Origin: Lactiplantibacillus modestisalitolerans
GTDB lineage: Bacteria > Bacillota > Bacilli > Lactobacillales > Lactobacillaceae
Reading direction: 5' to 3'
DNA: 51,525 nucleotides
Assembly: GCF_005405425.1 (NCBI RefSeq)
Contig: NZ_BJEA01000020.1
Span: forward strand, 1-51,525
The position numbers and the translations under genes are program-made. Shown piece by piece: positions 41,506 to 48,529 of the stretch. Numbering within the stretch: position 1 is the stretch's first letter; the number at the start of each line of letters is the position of its first letter. The notes under the pieces are model-generated. The model worked only from the letters and a program-made list of their open reading frames with translations. It was not told the DNA's origin and made no database searches.

Positions 41506-41880
41506 GGCTCGATACCAATTGGTGTTGAGGTTGCCGCCAGCAGCGGGTGTAACCGGGTGGCTGGAACACTGCGGGCATCGATTTGAGCTCACTCAGAAAA
41601 ACCACTGAGCAATCTCAAATTCGAGCCTTATTCTAAGCCGGAAGCAGCCCACTTCCGGCCAAGAATAATTTCGCAGTTGAACCATGGTTACACCCGCTGC
41701 TAGCTAGACTGGCTTTTATATTGAGTCTCACGGATTACGCTAGTGAGTCTTAATTAATGAAGTTGATTCCGCAGAACGGTTACTAAATTTAACGTAATCT
41801 TGCTAGTCACAACGAATTGATTGAAAATTCAATTGGCAGCCTTCATAGCAAATCAACACCAAATATCAGAGACCCGCTTT
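41506..41880 (+). repeat. Family I MITE-like element, copy D (full length)
   Basis: It shares its full length with copy A (about 93% identical by eye). Left end CCAATTGGTGTTGA, right end TCAACACCAAATATC. The arms CCAGCAGCGGGTGTAACC and GGTTACACCCGCTGCTAGC pair. The right end coincides with the stop codon of the small gene at 41880. Confidence 0.8.
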
Positions 41881-42098
41881 TAAGATCTGTGTGGCTGGTT
41901 CGTGTGGCGAGCCTGTTGGTCCTGATGCCAACTCGTCGGGCTCCACAATTGCCCTTCCATCGATCCCCGTAGACTTTCAATTTCAGCCTGCTGGTCATCT
42001 AAAATCTGAATCACACTATCAATGACCACTTGATTATCCGCCGTTTGTAACTTCTTTAAGGCTTGGATGGCCCAAGCCGTCTGATCAGTTTCACTCAT
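41880..42098 (-). CDS. Small helical protein of unknown function
   Basis: This is a 72-residue protein. It is predicted almost wholly helical: TAWAIQALKKLQTADNQVVIDSVIQILDDQQAEIESLRGSM is an amphipathic, coiled-coil-like stretch. The tail is basic and polar (WHQDQQARHTNQPHRS). ATG 42098 follows AAGGTGG; the longer frame from 42155 has no RBS. I do not recognise the family. Its stop codon is the first base triplet outside or inside family I copy D, so the C-terminal end may have been trimmed or extended by the repeat. Confidence 0.7.
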   Translation of the reverse strand: MSETDQTAWAIQALKKLQTADNQVVIDSVIQILDDQQAEIESLRGSMEGQLWSPTSWHQDQQARHTNQPHRS

Positions 42099-42189
42099 AT
42101 TAATCCACCTTATCACGTTTTCTTTAATTGTACGCAACTTAGTTTTGAAAACCAATTAATTTGCTTTGCCTGATTTAGTAGCGCCTCAT

Positions 42190-42240
42190 CAATACCACCT
42201 GTTGGCAACTTTTTTAGCAAATCAACACCAGCTATTATAG
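42190..42240 (+). repeat. Family I right-end fragment
   Basis: TTGGCAACTTTTTTAGCAAATCAACACCA matches the right terminal region of copies A and D. Confidence 0.55.
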
Positions 42241-42242
42241 CG

Positions 42243-42282
42243 TTAAAAAAATAGGCCGTGACAACTGTCACAGCCCATTTAA
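42243..42282 (-). terminator. Terminator downstream of spx
   Basis: On the minus strand, AAATGGGCTGTGAC/GTCACGGCCTATTT with a T run. It lies beyond the family III hairpins that follow spx. Confidence 0.75.
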
Positions 42283-42299
42283 CGACATTTTGATGTTTG

Positions 42300-42512
42300 T
42301 TAGCCGAAACGTGCTCGGCCCCAGCTGACCTTTGTGCTTGCTACGCTAAGGCGCCATCGCATAAACCGCGACGCTTCTATGCCTTATAGCCGAAACGTGC
42401 TCGGCCGAGCTTGGCCCTGCGGTTAGCTACGCCACCGACCTTACGCCAAGCCCGCGCAATGTCGGTGGCTAGGCTAATCCTCAGACCAACCCGCTCAGCC
42501 TCACACTCTAAC
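42300..42512 (-). repeat. Family III tandem hairpins after spx
   Basis: On the minus strand, TTAGAGTGTGAGG (overlapping the spx stop) leads into a full unit ending GAGCACGTTTCGGCTAT at about 42386, followed by a second, shortened unit ending at about 42300 with the same motif. The orientation is that of spx. Confidence 0.75.
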
Positions 42513-42930
42513 CGACCGCCTGCTGGTCGTCATCATACAATTTTTGTTGGATTGCCCGCAATTCGGACTTACGCACCGAACGCGGTAAAAATGCGCGAAT
42601 ATCTTCTTCATTGTAACCGATTTGAAGCCGACGCCCATCATATAAGATCGGCCGCTTAAGTAATTGTGGTTTTTCGACTAATAAGTCTAGCAATTGGTTA
42701 AACCCAAGGTCTGCTAAGTCGATATGCAATGCTTTGAAAGCCTTAGAACGCGTTGAAACGATGTCCTCAAAGCCATTTTCAGTTAGCCGGAGGACTTGTT
42801 TCAATTCATCGCGATCCAGAGGGTTAGCAATAATATCGCGTTCATTAAATGGAATGTTGTTAGCAACCAACCATGCACGTGCACTACGGCTAGACTTGCT
42901 AGATGTTGAATAATATAAATTTACTGTCAC
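42508..42930 (-). CDS. Spx-family regulator lacking the CXXC redox site
   Basis: This is a 140-residue ArsC-fold protein of the Spx group, which binds the C-terminal domain of RNA polymerase alpha. Aligned with Spx (LYTSPSCTSCRKARAWL), it reads LYYSTSSKSSRSARAWL: both redox cysteines (10 and 13) are serines here (11 and 14). LTENGFEDIVSTRSKAFK and RPILYDGRRLQIGYNEEDIRAFLPR are retained, including the Gly needed for alpha binding and the RPI motif. The start is GTG 42930 with AGGAGG 8 bases upstream. It is probably a redox-insensitive member, perhaps controlled by level or proteolysis. Confidence 0.9.
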   Translation of the reverse strand: MTVNLYYSTSSKSSRSARAWLVANNIPFNERDIIANPLDRDELKQVLRLTENGFEDIVSTRSKAFKALHIDLADLGFNQLLDLLVEKPQLLKRPILYDGRRLQIGYNEEDIRAFLPRSVRKSELRAIQQKLYDDDQQAVG

Positions 42931-42977
42931 GATGAATTCCTCCTAAGTTTACGGCAAGTAATTATGCTACTTACTTT

Positions 42978-43005
42978 TATATAGTAAGTATACGTGATTA
43001 GTCAA
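42978..43005 (-). promoter_or_regulatory. Promoter of the spx-like gene, with palindrome
   Basis: TTGACT (43000-43005, minus), a 16-base spacer, TATATA. A palindrome TACTTAC-N9-GTAAGTA (42968-42990) overlaps the -10. Confidence 0.6.
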
Positions 43006-43125
43006 GAATAGTCAAGGAAAGTCAGAACTTTTTTCTTGATGTTTTCATGAAGATTATGCGATAATTTCGCCGTCGCAACTGGTGCCAGCTTTAATAACCG
43101 TTGTAGCTACTCCGTTACAGACACG

Positions 43126-43172
43126 GGAAAAGTGCTTTTCAAGTCATTTCAATCCTTGAAAGGCACTTTCCC
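43126..43172. terminator. Hairpin between spx and tRNA-Asn
   Basis: GGGAAAAGTGCTTTTCAAG/CTTGAAAGGCACTTTCCC; a long stem in the 3' region of the tRNA transcript (minus). The T tail is weak. Confidence 0.6.
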
Positions 43173-43217
43173 ATTTTCGCGCTCGCGTTACGGGCCCAAC
43201 GGATTCGCTGTTCTATA

Positions 43218-43289
43218 CTGCCCGGGCTGGGATCGAACCAGCGACCTCTTGATTAACAGTCAATTATTCTACCGCTGAACTACCGGGCA
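43218..43289 (-). tRNA. tRNA-Asn (GTT)
   Basis: A 72-base cloverleaf on the minus strand: acceptor TGCCCGG/CCGGGCA with G discriminator, D arm TTCAGCGGTAGAA, anticodon loop CTGTTAA (anticodon GTT), variable AGGTC, T arm GCTGG-TTCGATC-CCAGC. CCA is not encoded. The anticodon stem has an A-G mismatch at its outer pair. Confidence 0.93.
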
Positions 43290-43389
43290 AGGTAACTGTC
43301 TGTATTTATACTCGGATTTAGCTCAAAGCGCAAGCTTTTTTGAGAATTTTTCTCACTATTTACACATAATTAACAAGCTTAAATTTCGC

Positions 43390-44172
43390 TCAATGATAGT
43401 TTCCAACCCACGACATCACAGTGAAATCTCTTTGATTTATCACTTTCGTTAAAATCGATTTAATTTCATAGGCGTTTAACGACGTTTGTAAGTTGAAGTA
43501 GTAATCGCCCCGTTGATTATGCATGGCTAATTGCCATCGCCCCATGTCCTGCCACTGGTCAATATCGGGCCGTTCCGGTTGGTGTTTAAATAGAATGTGC
43601 ATCGTTGGCTTCCACGCATCCTCATCGTCGCCCGTTATCCGCACCAGGCGCCGAACGGTGCGATGACACCGAACGGCAGCCGTCACGCAAATCACCATTC
43701 CAACGATAATCAATAGCGCCCCACCAATCAAAACACTCCAAAGCAACGCGGCCCAACCAGGCGTAGCGGCCACTTTCGTACTCGTAAAGAGCGCTAGGCA
43801 CATGAGTAGCCAAATAGCAGCAACCCAACCATTCATCCAATTTAACGCCCGATTCCGGGCTTGCCGGTAAACCGCAAGCCGCGCGACGGCGTCATCGCTG
43901 ACAACCCGGTGCGTCTTAGGCGTATTCGCATAACTCACCGCGATGGCGGTTCCTTTCACTGGAACGGTTGCCACCGGTTTAAAATCCGCGGCCATCGCTT
44001 CCAGGGTCGTAGTTGGTAAGTATTCGCTGACGACGGCCCGTGGCGTGGTCGCTCGTTGAAAGTGATACGTCCACCCCGTCACGGCCGTTAACTGGTAGCC
44101 CCGGTCGGCTTGCCGATTGAGCCACCGTTGCTCACGGTCGGAGCCCTTTAAGAAAAAGTGCGTTTTATGCAT
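43390..44172 (-). CDS. DUF2812 membrane protein
   Basis: This is a 260-residue protein. The N-terminal motif GSDREQRWLNRQADRGYQL is the hallmark of DUF2812 proteins, usually encoded beside a PadR regulator. Two membrane segments are seen (WMNGWVAAIWLLMCLALFTS and LLWSVLIGGALLIIVGMVICVTA). The rest is polar. The start ATG 44172 has GGAGGGAAT upstream. No PadR gene is adjacent here. The function is unknown; an envelope stress role is only a family association. Confidence 0.82.
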   Translation of the reverse strand: MHKTHFFLKGSDREQRWLNRQADRGYQLTAVTGWTYHFQRATTPRAVVSEYLPTTTLEAMAADFKPVATVPVKGTAIAVSYANTPKTHRVVSDDAVARLAVYRQARNRALNWMNGWVAAIWLLMCLALFTSTKVAATPGWAALLWSVLIGGALLIIVGMVICVTAAVRCHRTVRRLVRITGDDEDAWKPTMHILFKHQPERPDIDQWQDMGRWQLAMHNQRGDYYFNLQTSLNAYEIKSILTKVINQRDFTVMSWVGNYH

Positions 44173-44403
44173 CCGATTCCCTCCATATGATATGCCTCGT
44201 TTAGCTACAACTTGAAACCTAATTATATGCGGATTGGTCTAATTAGCAATTAAACGCAAATTGTAATTTGTTCGCGTAACAAACTTGCCATTTCTAACCT
44301 CGCTTCCCGCATACGTTGGCATCCCTTTCATAACCATTACGAATTGGTCTAGGTCTAGTTCGCCGGCACCGATCGTTACCGTTGATTAACTTTTTAATAT
44401 TTA

Positions 44404-44432
44404 TTCACAAATAACGCTAATCATGATAGTAT
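44404..44432 (+). promoter_or_regulatory. Promoter of glpK
   Basis: TTCACA (44404-44409), 17 bases, TAGTAT (44427-44432). It gives a leader of about 275 bases to the glpK start. Confidence 0.6.
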
Positions 44433-44440
44433 CAAAATGA

Positions 44441-44454
44441 TGTTATCGCTAACA
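44441..44454. promoter_or_regulatory. cre site (CcpA) at glpK
   Basis: TGTTATCGCTAACA matches TGWAANCGNTNWCA at 13 of 14 positions and is a perfect palindrome in its arms. It sits at the expected transcription start, fitting catabolite repression. Confidence 0.75.
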
Positions 44455-44466
44455 CAATGATCATTC

Positions 44467-44487
44467 GGCCCGTGGACTACACGGGCC
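44467..44487 (+). promoter_or_regulatory. GC-rich hairpin in the glpK leader
   Basis: GGCCCGTG/CACGGGCC with 5-base loop, perfect, near the 5' end of the leader. No T run follows. The rest of the leader to 44648 shows no gene. Confidence 0.5.
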
Positions 44488-44648
44488 CCTCAGCGGAATT
44501 AACCAGCGTGGGTGCGTTTTCTAACTAGGTGACAAGTCAACCGACACTCGGCGCCATCCGCAACGAATCCGAACCGATTCCAACCACGATAGCATTGCCG
44601 CACCAGCTTCTTGGGGGTTGCGGTTAACGCGTCTTTATTAATACTACG

Positions 44649-44715
44649 AAAGGAACTATACAATCCCGTTAAATGCGTTCCCATTTTGTCACCGATTGTA
44701 TAAAAAATAGCTATG
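44649..44715 (+). promoter_or_regulatory. glpK ribosome binding site bridged by a hairpin
   Basis: AAAGGAA (44649-44655) is the only Shine-Dalgarno-like sequence, 57 bases before ATG 44713. Between them, TATACAATC (44657-44665) pairs perfectly with GATTGTATA (44694-44702), which would bring AAAGGAA to about 10-12 bases from the start codon. An in-frame TAA at 44701 rules out an earlier start. Confidence 0.5.
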
Positions 44716-46224
44716 CCAGCCGAATACATCATGGCCATCGACGAAGGAACCACCAGTACCCGGGCCATTATTTTTAATCACGCCGGCGAAAAGGTCGCCG
44801 ACTCCCAACGGGAATTTCCACAATACTTTCCACAGCCGGGCTGGGTCGAACACAACGCCAATGAAATTTGGAACGCCGTGTCCTCGACCATCGCTAACGT
44901 TTTAATCGAATCGGGCGTTTTTCCAAACCAAATCAAAGCCATTGGGATCACCAACCAACGGGAAACCACGGTCGTTTGGGATAAAGAAACTGGGCTTCCC
45001 ATCTACAACGCCATCGTGTGGCAATCACGCCAAACCGCCCCCCTCGCAGAACAGCTTGTTGCCGATGGTTACGGCGATTTAATTCACCGGCACACCGGAC
45101 TAGTGACCGACGCCTACTTTTCAGCGACGAAGATTCGCTGGATCTTAGACCACGTTCCGGGGGCTCAGGAACGCGCCGAACGCGGTGAGCTCCTCTTTGG
45201 AACGATTGATACGTGGCTCGTTTGGAAGCTGACCGGTGGATTGACCCACGTCACGGATTATACGAACGCCAGCCGGACAATGTTGTTTAACATTCATAAA
45301 CTTCAGTGGGACCAAGCCATTTTGGATTTACTGCACATTCCAATGGCGATGCTCCCAGAAGTTCGTTCCAACTCCGAAGTCTACGGCACCACCAAGGACT
45401 ACCTGTTCTATGGGAGTCAGGTGCCAATCAGTGGGATGGCGGGTGATCAGCAGGCCGCCCTCTTTGGCCAAATGGCCTTTGACCCTGGGATGGTCAAAAA
45501 CACGTACGGCACCGGGGCCTTTACCGTTATGAACCTCGGCGAAGAACCTCAGCTTTCGGACCACAACTTGTTAACGACGATTGCATACGGTCTCAATGGT
45601 CACGTCAGTTACGCCCTAGAAGGGTCAATTTTCGTGGCCGGTTCAGCGATTCAGTGGCTCCGCGATGGGATGCAACTGGTTGAAACCGCTCCCGAGTCAG
45701 AAAATCTAGCCCGGCAGTCACACAACCACAATGAAATTTACGTCGTTCCGGCCTTTACCGGTTTAGGCGCACCCTACTGGGATTCGGACGCCCGTGGCGC
45801 AGTCTTCGGACTGACCCGCGGTTCCACGCGGGCGGACTTCGTTAAGGCAACGCTCCAATCGCTGGCTTACCAATCCCGGGACGTCATCGATACGATGAAA
45901 CGCGACGCCCACATCGCCATGCCAACCTTAATGGTTGATGGCGGGGCGACCCGCAACGACTGGTTAATGCAGTTTCAAGCCGATATTTCAGACGTTGAGA
46001 TCATTCGTGCGGCCGACCTCGAAACCACCGCGCTAGGTGCCGCTTTCTTAGCGGGACTCGCCGTTGGCTACTGGCAAGACCTCGACGAACTTAAAAGTAT
46101 TCACCAAACCGGCGACGTTTTCCAACCAAAAATGCCCGCCGCTGAGCGTGCCAACCTCTATGAAGGATGGCAGACGGCTGTCAAAGCTGCCCAACTCTTT
46201 AAGCACACTCCCTATCAGGGCTAA
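44713..46224 (+). CDS. glpK: Glycerol kinase GlpK lacking the PTS-regulated His
   Basis: This 503-residue FGGY kinase phosphorylates glycerol to sn-glycerol 3-phosphate. [61 protein letters not shown] and [15 protein letters not shown] are canonical. In enterococcal and streptococcal GlpK a His in Y-H-F-x-G is phosphorylated by HPr and activates the enzyme; here this is DYLFYG with Leu 231. Activation by the phosphotransferase system is therefore probably lost. Control appears to be by cre. No glpO or glpF is adjacent. The start is ATG 44713; an unusual RBS arrangement is described separately. Confidence 0.95.
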   Translation: MPAEYIMAIDEGTTSTRAIIFNHAGEKVADSQREFPQYFPQPGWVEHNANEIWNAVSSTIANVLIESGVFPNQIKAIGITNQRETTVVWDKETGLPIYNAIVWQSRQTAPLAEQLVADGYGDLIHRHTGLVTDAYFSATKIRWILDHVPGAQERAERGELLFGTIDTWLVWKLTGGLTHVTDYTNASRTMLFNIHKLQWDQAILDLLHIPMAMLPEVRSNSEVYGTTKDYLFYGSQVPISGMAGDQQAALFGQMAFDPGMVKNTYGTGAFTVMNLGEEPQLSDHNLLTTIAYGLNGHVSYALEGSIFVAGSAIQWLRDGMQLVETAPESENLARQSHNHNEIYVVPAFTGLGAPYWDSDARGAVFGLTRGSTRADFVKATLQSLAYQSRDVIDTMKRDAHIAMPTLMVDGGATRNDWLMQFQADISDVEIIRAADLETTALGAAFLAGLAVGYWQDLDELKSIHQTGDVFQPKMPAAERANLYEGWQTAVKAAQLFKHTPYQG

Positions 46225-46230
46225 CAACGT

Positions 46231-46284
46231 AAAAAAACTGGTACCACCGAATCCTAAAATGGATTCTGGTGATACCAGTTTTTT
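46231..46284. terminator. Terminator between glpK and the nitroreductase
   Basis: AAAAACTGGTACCACC...ATCC/GGAT...GGTGATACCAGTTTTTT. Confidence 0.88.
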
Positions 46285-46313
46285 ATCCGACCGTACTATT
46301 ATTAATCGCTATT

Positions 46314-47069
46314 CTAGTTATGAGTAGGCGTCGCTTCCGGGAAGAAGCCCTGCCGCCGCGCCACCTTGAAAAAGTCCCGTCGGCGCGCCGCCGACCCTAA
46401 CGCCTCGTTAGTCATGTGCGCCAAGTGCTCATCCCGCGCGTGACTACTGCGGGCTTGGTAATACGCGTGGAGCCGCTGATCAAAGGCCGTTAATTCCGAT
46501 TGATAGGTTTGCGGTTCCTGATACGTATTTTTAAATAGAACTGCTGGTAGCCCTAACCGGGGCTTTTTTTCCGGCTGATCAAGCGGATGACCAATTTGTA
46601 ACCCAAATACTGGTAAGGTCAACTCTGGTAAGCCCAGTAGGTCAATGACCGCCTGCGTATCATTATTGATTGACCCCAAAACGACACTCCCGAGGCCCTG
46701 ACTTTCAGCCGCCAATAGTAAGGCCGCCGTTACCAGCGTGGCATCCTCAACGCTTCCCAAAAAGCGATCCATTTCACTCAACGCTCGCCGCTGGTCAGCT
46801 CCCGGCGCCAACGCTAAGTTGCGGTGCTGGTCCGCTAAAACGATCAGCAAGCGACCGTTAGCCGCGACCGTCGGCATGGTTGTAATCTTCGCCACCGCCG
46901 CCCGCTTGGCTGGATCAGTGATTTCAATCAAGCTATACGCCTGGAGATACTGGCTAGTCGGCATTTGTTGCGCCGCTGCCACCAGCGCGTTCAAAGCCGC
47001 GTCAGTGACCGCCTGGGTCGAAAACTGCCGCTTCGTCCGGTGCGCCGCTAAGGTTTCAATGACATTCAT
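46314..47069 (-). CDS. Nitroreductase-family flavoprotein (NfrA-like)
   Basis: This 251-residue FMN-dependent NAD(P)H oxidoreductase resembles NfrA/FRP. Motifs are ETLAAHRTKRQFS (FMN phosphate Arg at the start), QQMPTSQYLQAYSLIEI, LLLAAESQGLGSVVLGSI and LPVFGLQIGHP. It may reduce flavins, quinones or nitro compounds. The ATG 47069 follows AAGGATAATTAATTG. It is preceded by the gene at 47077 (stop-to-start about 7 bases), so they form an operon. Arg/His-rich C-terminal segments are typical of the group. Confidence 0.88.
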   Translation of the reverse strand: MNVIETLAAHRTKRQFSTQAVTDAALNALVAAAQQMPTSQYLQAYSLIEITDPAKRAAVAKITTMPTVAANGRLLIVLADQHRNLALAPGADQRRALSEMDRFLGSVEDATLVTAALLLAAESQGLGSVVLGSINNDTQAVIDLLGLPELTLPVFGLQIGHPLDQPEKKPRLGLPAVLFKNTYQEPQTYQSELTAFDQRLHAYYQARSSHARDEHLAHMTNEALGSAARRRDFFKVARRQGFFPEATPTHN

Positions 47070-47076
47070 CAATTAA

Positions 47077-47490
47077 TTATCCTTCCTGTTCTTGTTGCAA
47101 CTCGACCGCCCACCGCGTTAACTGGGGCAACACGTCGACGTTTAAGTGAAAAATAAGCTGTTGTCCCAATTCATCCAGCTGCACGCTGTGAAACAACGGG
47201 AACCGCACCCGCCCGTGTAAGTTGTGAACGGTAATGCTCAGCGTCATCAGTTCGTCTAGCGCGGTCGTCAGCAAAACAAGCGCACTTTGCGGGAAATACT
47301 CGCGCCGCAACTGCGGGTCGTCCAACGAACAGCCGGTGGCGCGCTCAACATCCGCCCGTGTCACCAATAAACTTTCCGGGTGCTCCGTAATAATTCGCAT
47401 CAAAATCGTAACGGTCAGTTGCGATTCAAACGCGTTTCGAAACCGAAAATGGGTTTCAAAATGGTTCTGAATAAATTGTAAGTTGCGCAT
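47077..47490 (-). CDS. Hypothetical protein resembling a replication-initiator winged helix
   Basis: This is a 137-residue protein upstream of the nitroreductase in the same operon. The segment LVTRADVERATGCSLDDPQLRREYF looks helical, and ALDELMTLSITVHNLHGRVRFPLFHSVQLDELGQQLIFHLNVDVLPQL has the order of the winged-helix domain in Rep_3 plasmid initiators (helix, ridged strands, x-F-x-x-x-L-x-P-x-L). That similarity is from pattern reading and may be fold-level only. ATG 47490 follows AAGTGG; TTG 47499 is possible. It could be a transcription factor. Confidence 0.65.
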   Translation of the reverse strand: MRNLQFIQNHFETHFRFRNAFESQLTVTILMRIITEHPESLLVTRADVERATGCSLDDPQLRREYFPQSALVLLTTALDELMTLSITVHNLHGRVRFPLFHSVQLDELGQQLIFHLNVDVLPQLTRWAVELQQEQEG

Positions 47491-47567
47491 TCGAATCAAA
47501 CCACTTCTTTCTTAATCGCCCTAATTCAACGCAGCGTGGTTTACAAAGCTCACAGCCATCACCGCGT

Positions 47568-47593
47568 CAAAAAAACATCAGCAGAGCTGATGC
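47568..47593 (-). terminator. Terminator of the gene at 47596
   Basis: On the minus strand, GCATCAGC/GCTGATG with eight T. Confidence 0.85.
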
Positions 47594-47595
47594 AC

Positions 47596-47904
47596 TTAAC
47601 CAATATGGTTTTCCTTTAAAATCAAATTGACCTCTTCTTGCATTTCGGGTGTCTTTTGCCATTCTTCCCAGTGGTCCATCGATTCATCTGGAATTTCAAA
47701 ATTTTCATTCACGTATTCTTGATACTTAATCACGTGGGTCGAATGCGGAATGTTTAGCTGTAAAATCCGCACCTGGCGAATAAAGCCCCGTTCGGCCGCG
47801 AGTTCCGCCCGGCCATTCATCAACATGTTGCCAATTTCCATGTACGTCGTCCCGTCATTGCGGGTAATTTCTTGAATCAAATCTAACACTTCGTGATTTT
47901 TCAA
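47596..47904 (-). CDS. Small acidic hypothetical protein
   Basis: This is a 102-residue protein. Start TTG 47904 with GAGG 8 bases upstream (GTGAGGGATC). It begins MKNHEVLDLIQEITRNDGTTYMEIGNML and ends in an acidic stretch with Trp residues (ESMDHWEEWQKTPEMQEEVNLILKEN). I do not recognise the family. It lies alone between the family III hairpins and its own terminator. Confidence 0.7.
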   Translation of the reverse strand: MKNHEVLDLIQEITRNDGTTYMEIGNMLMNGRAELAAERGFIRQVRILQLNIPHSTHVIKYQEYVNENFEIPDESMDHWEEWQKTPEMQEEVNLILKENHIG

Positions 47905-48015
47905 CGTTGATCCCTCACTTCAAATGTTAGTATAGCGATGCAGCGAAAGCGTGTCAAAAGCTTTGCCACTTTTACGATTGCTTCAAGTGGTGGGTGGCGC
48001 TTCGTCCTCGAAACA

Positions 48016-48240
48016 ACCGAAACGTGTTTCAAAAGGCAGTGGGTTCCGCTTAACCACTCTAGGCGCACTATCCAAAGACCGGATAATACGCCTAGAGTCA
48101 CCTTTCCTTTAAATAGTCGAAACGTGCACTGGCAGGCAGCTGGCTCCGCTTAACCCCGTAAGGCAACCAATCCAAGCCCAGGATTATTCGCCTTACGCCG
48201 TTAATGCTCACCAGCTAACCGCCTGCCAGCGCACTCTTGA
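48016..48240 (-). repeat. Family III tandem hairpins downstream of the sRNA unit
   Basis: On the minus strand, the first unit begins AAGAGTGCGCTGGCAGGCGGTTAGCTGG and closes with CCAGCTGCCTGCCAGTGCACGTTTCGACTAT at about 48118; the second ends ACACGTTTCGG at about 48016. The stems are different from those of other copies, while the flanking motifs agree. Confidence 0.7.
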
Positions 48241-48245
48241 GAAAA

Positions 48246-48324
48246 TAAAAAAACCACTATCAAAGTGATAGTGGTCGGCATAAGAGAGAAAGAGAATTGA
48301 TTAGAAGGTAACTAAATACCTTAC
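48246..48324 (-). ncRNA. Candidate CcpA-controlled small RNA
   Basis: An independent unit of about 79 bases between two terminators. Order on the minus strand: start near 48324, hairpin AAGGTA/TACCTT, a C/T-rich single-stranded stretch TTCTCTTTCTCTCTT, and the terminator ACCACTATCA/TGATAGTGGT plus seven T. There is no RBS-linked open frame. The promoter and cre site are at 48331-48359. The layout is that of CU-rich base-pairing sRNAs. Confidence 0.65.
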
Positions 48325-48330
48325 AAATTA

Positions 48331-48359
48331 AGGATAAGCGAAATTGTAAGCGTTGTCAA
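48331..48359 (-). promoter_or_regulatory. Promoter of the candidate sRNA
   Basis: Perfect TTGACA (48354-48359, minus), 17-base spacer, TATCCT (48331-48336). Confidence 0.75.
48345..48358. promoter_or_regulatory. cre site (CcpA) at the candidate sRNA
   Basis: TGTAAGCGTTGTCA matches TGWAANCGNTNWCA at all positions. It overlaps the -35 and spacer of the sRNA promoter, so CcpA binding should repress it. Confidence 0.8.
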
Positions 48360-48451
48360 TAGTAAGTCAAAATAAATGGATAAATTATTCCGAATAGTCA
48401 CCACCCACCACTTGCCCGCGCTTGTTACCACTTCACCCTAGCCACACCGAC

Positions 48452-48506
48452 CAAAAAAGCAACGCCGCGACCCCCATTTTCAGGGCGCCACCGCGCTGCT
48501 TGCGTT
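48452..48506 (-). terminator. Terminator of tagH
   Basis: On the minus strand, AACGC...GCGCG/CGCG...GCGTT then TTTTTT, 24 bases after the tagH stop. It isolates the sRNA unit. Confidence 0.65.
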
Positions 48507-48529
48507 TTAATTCATTTTATTCAATATAA

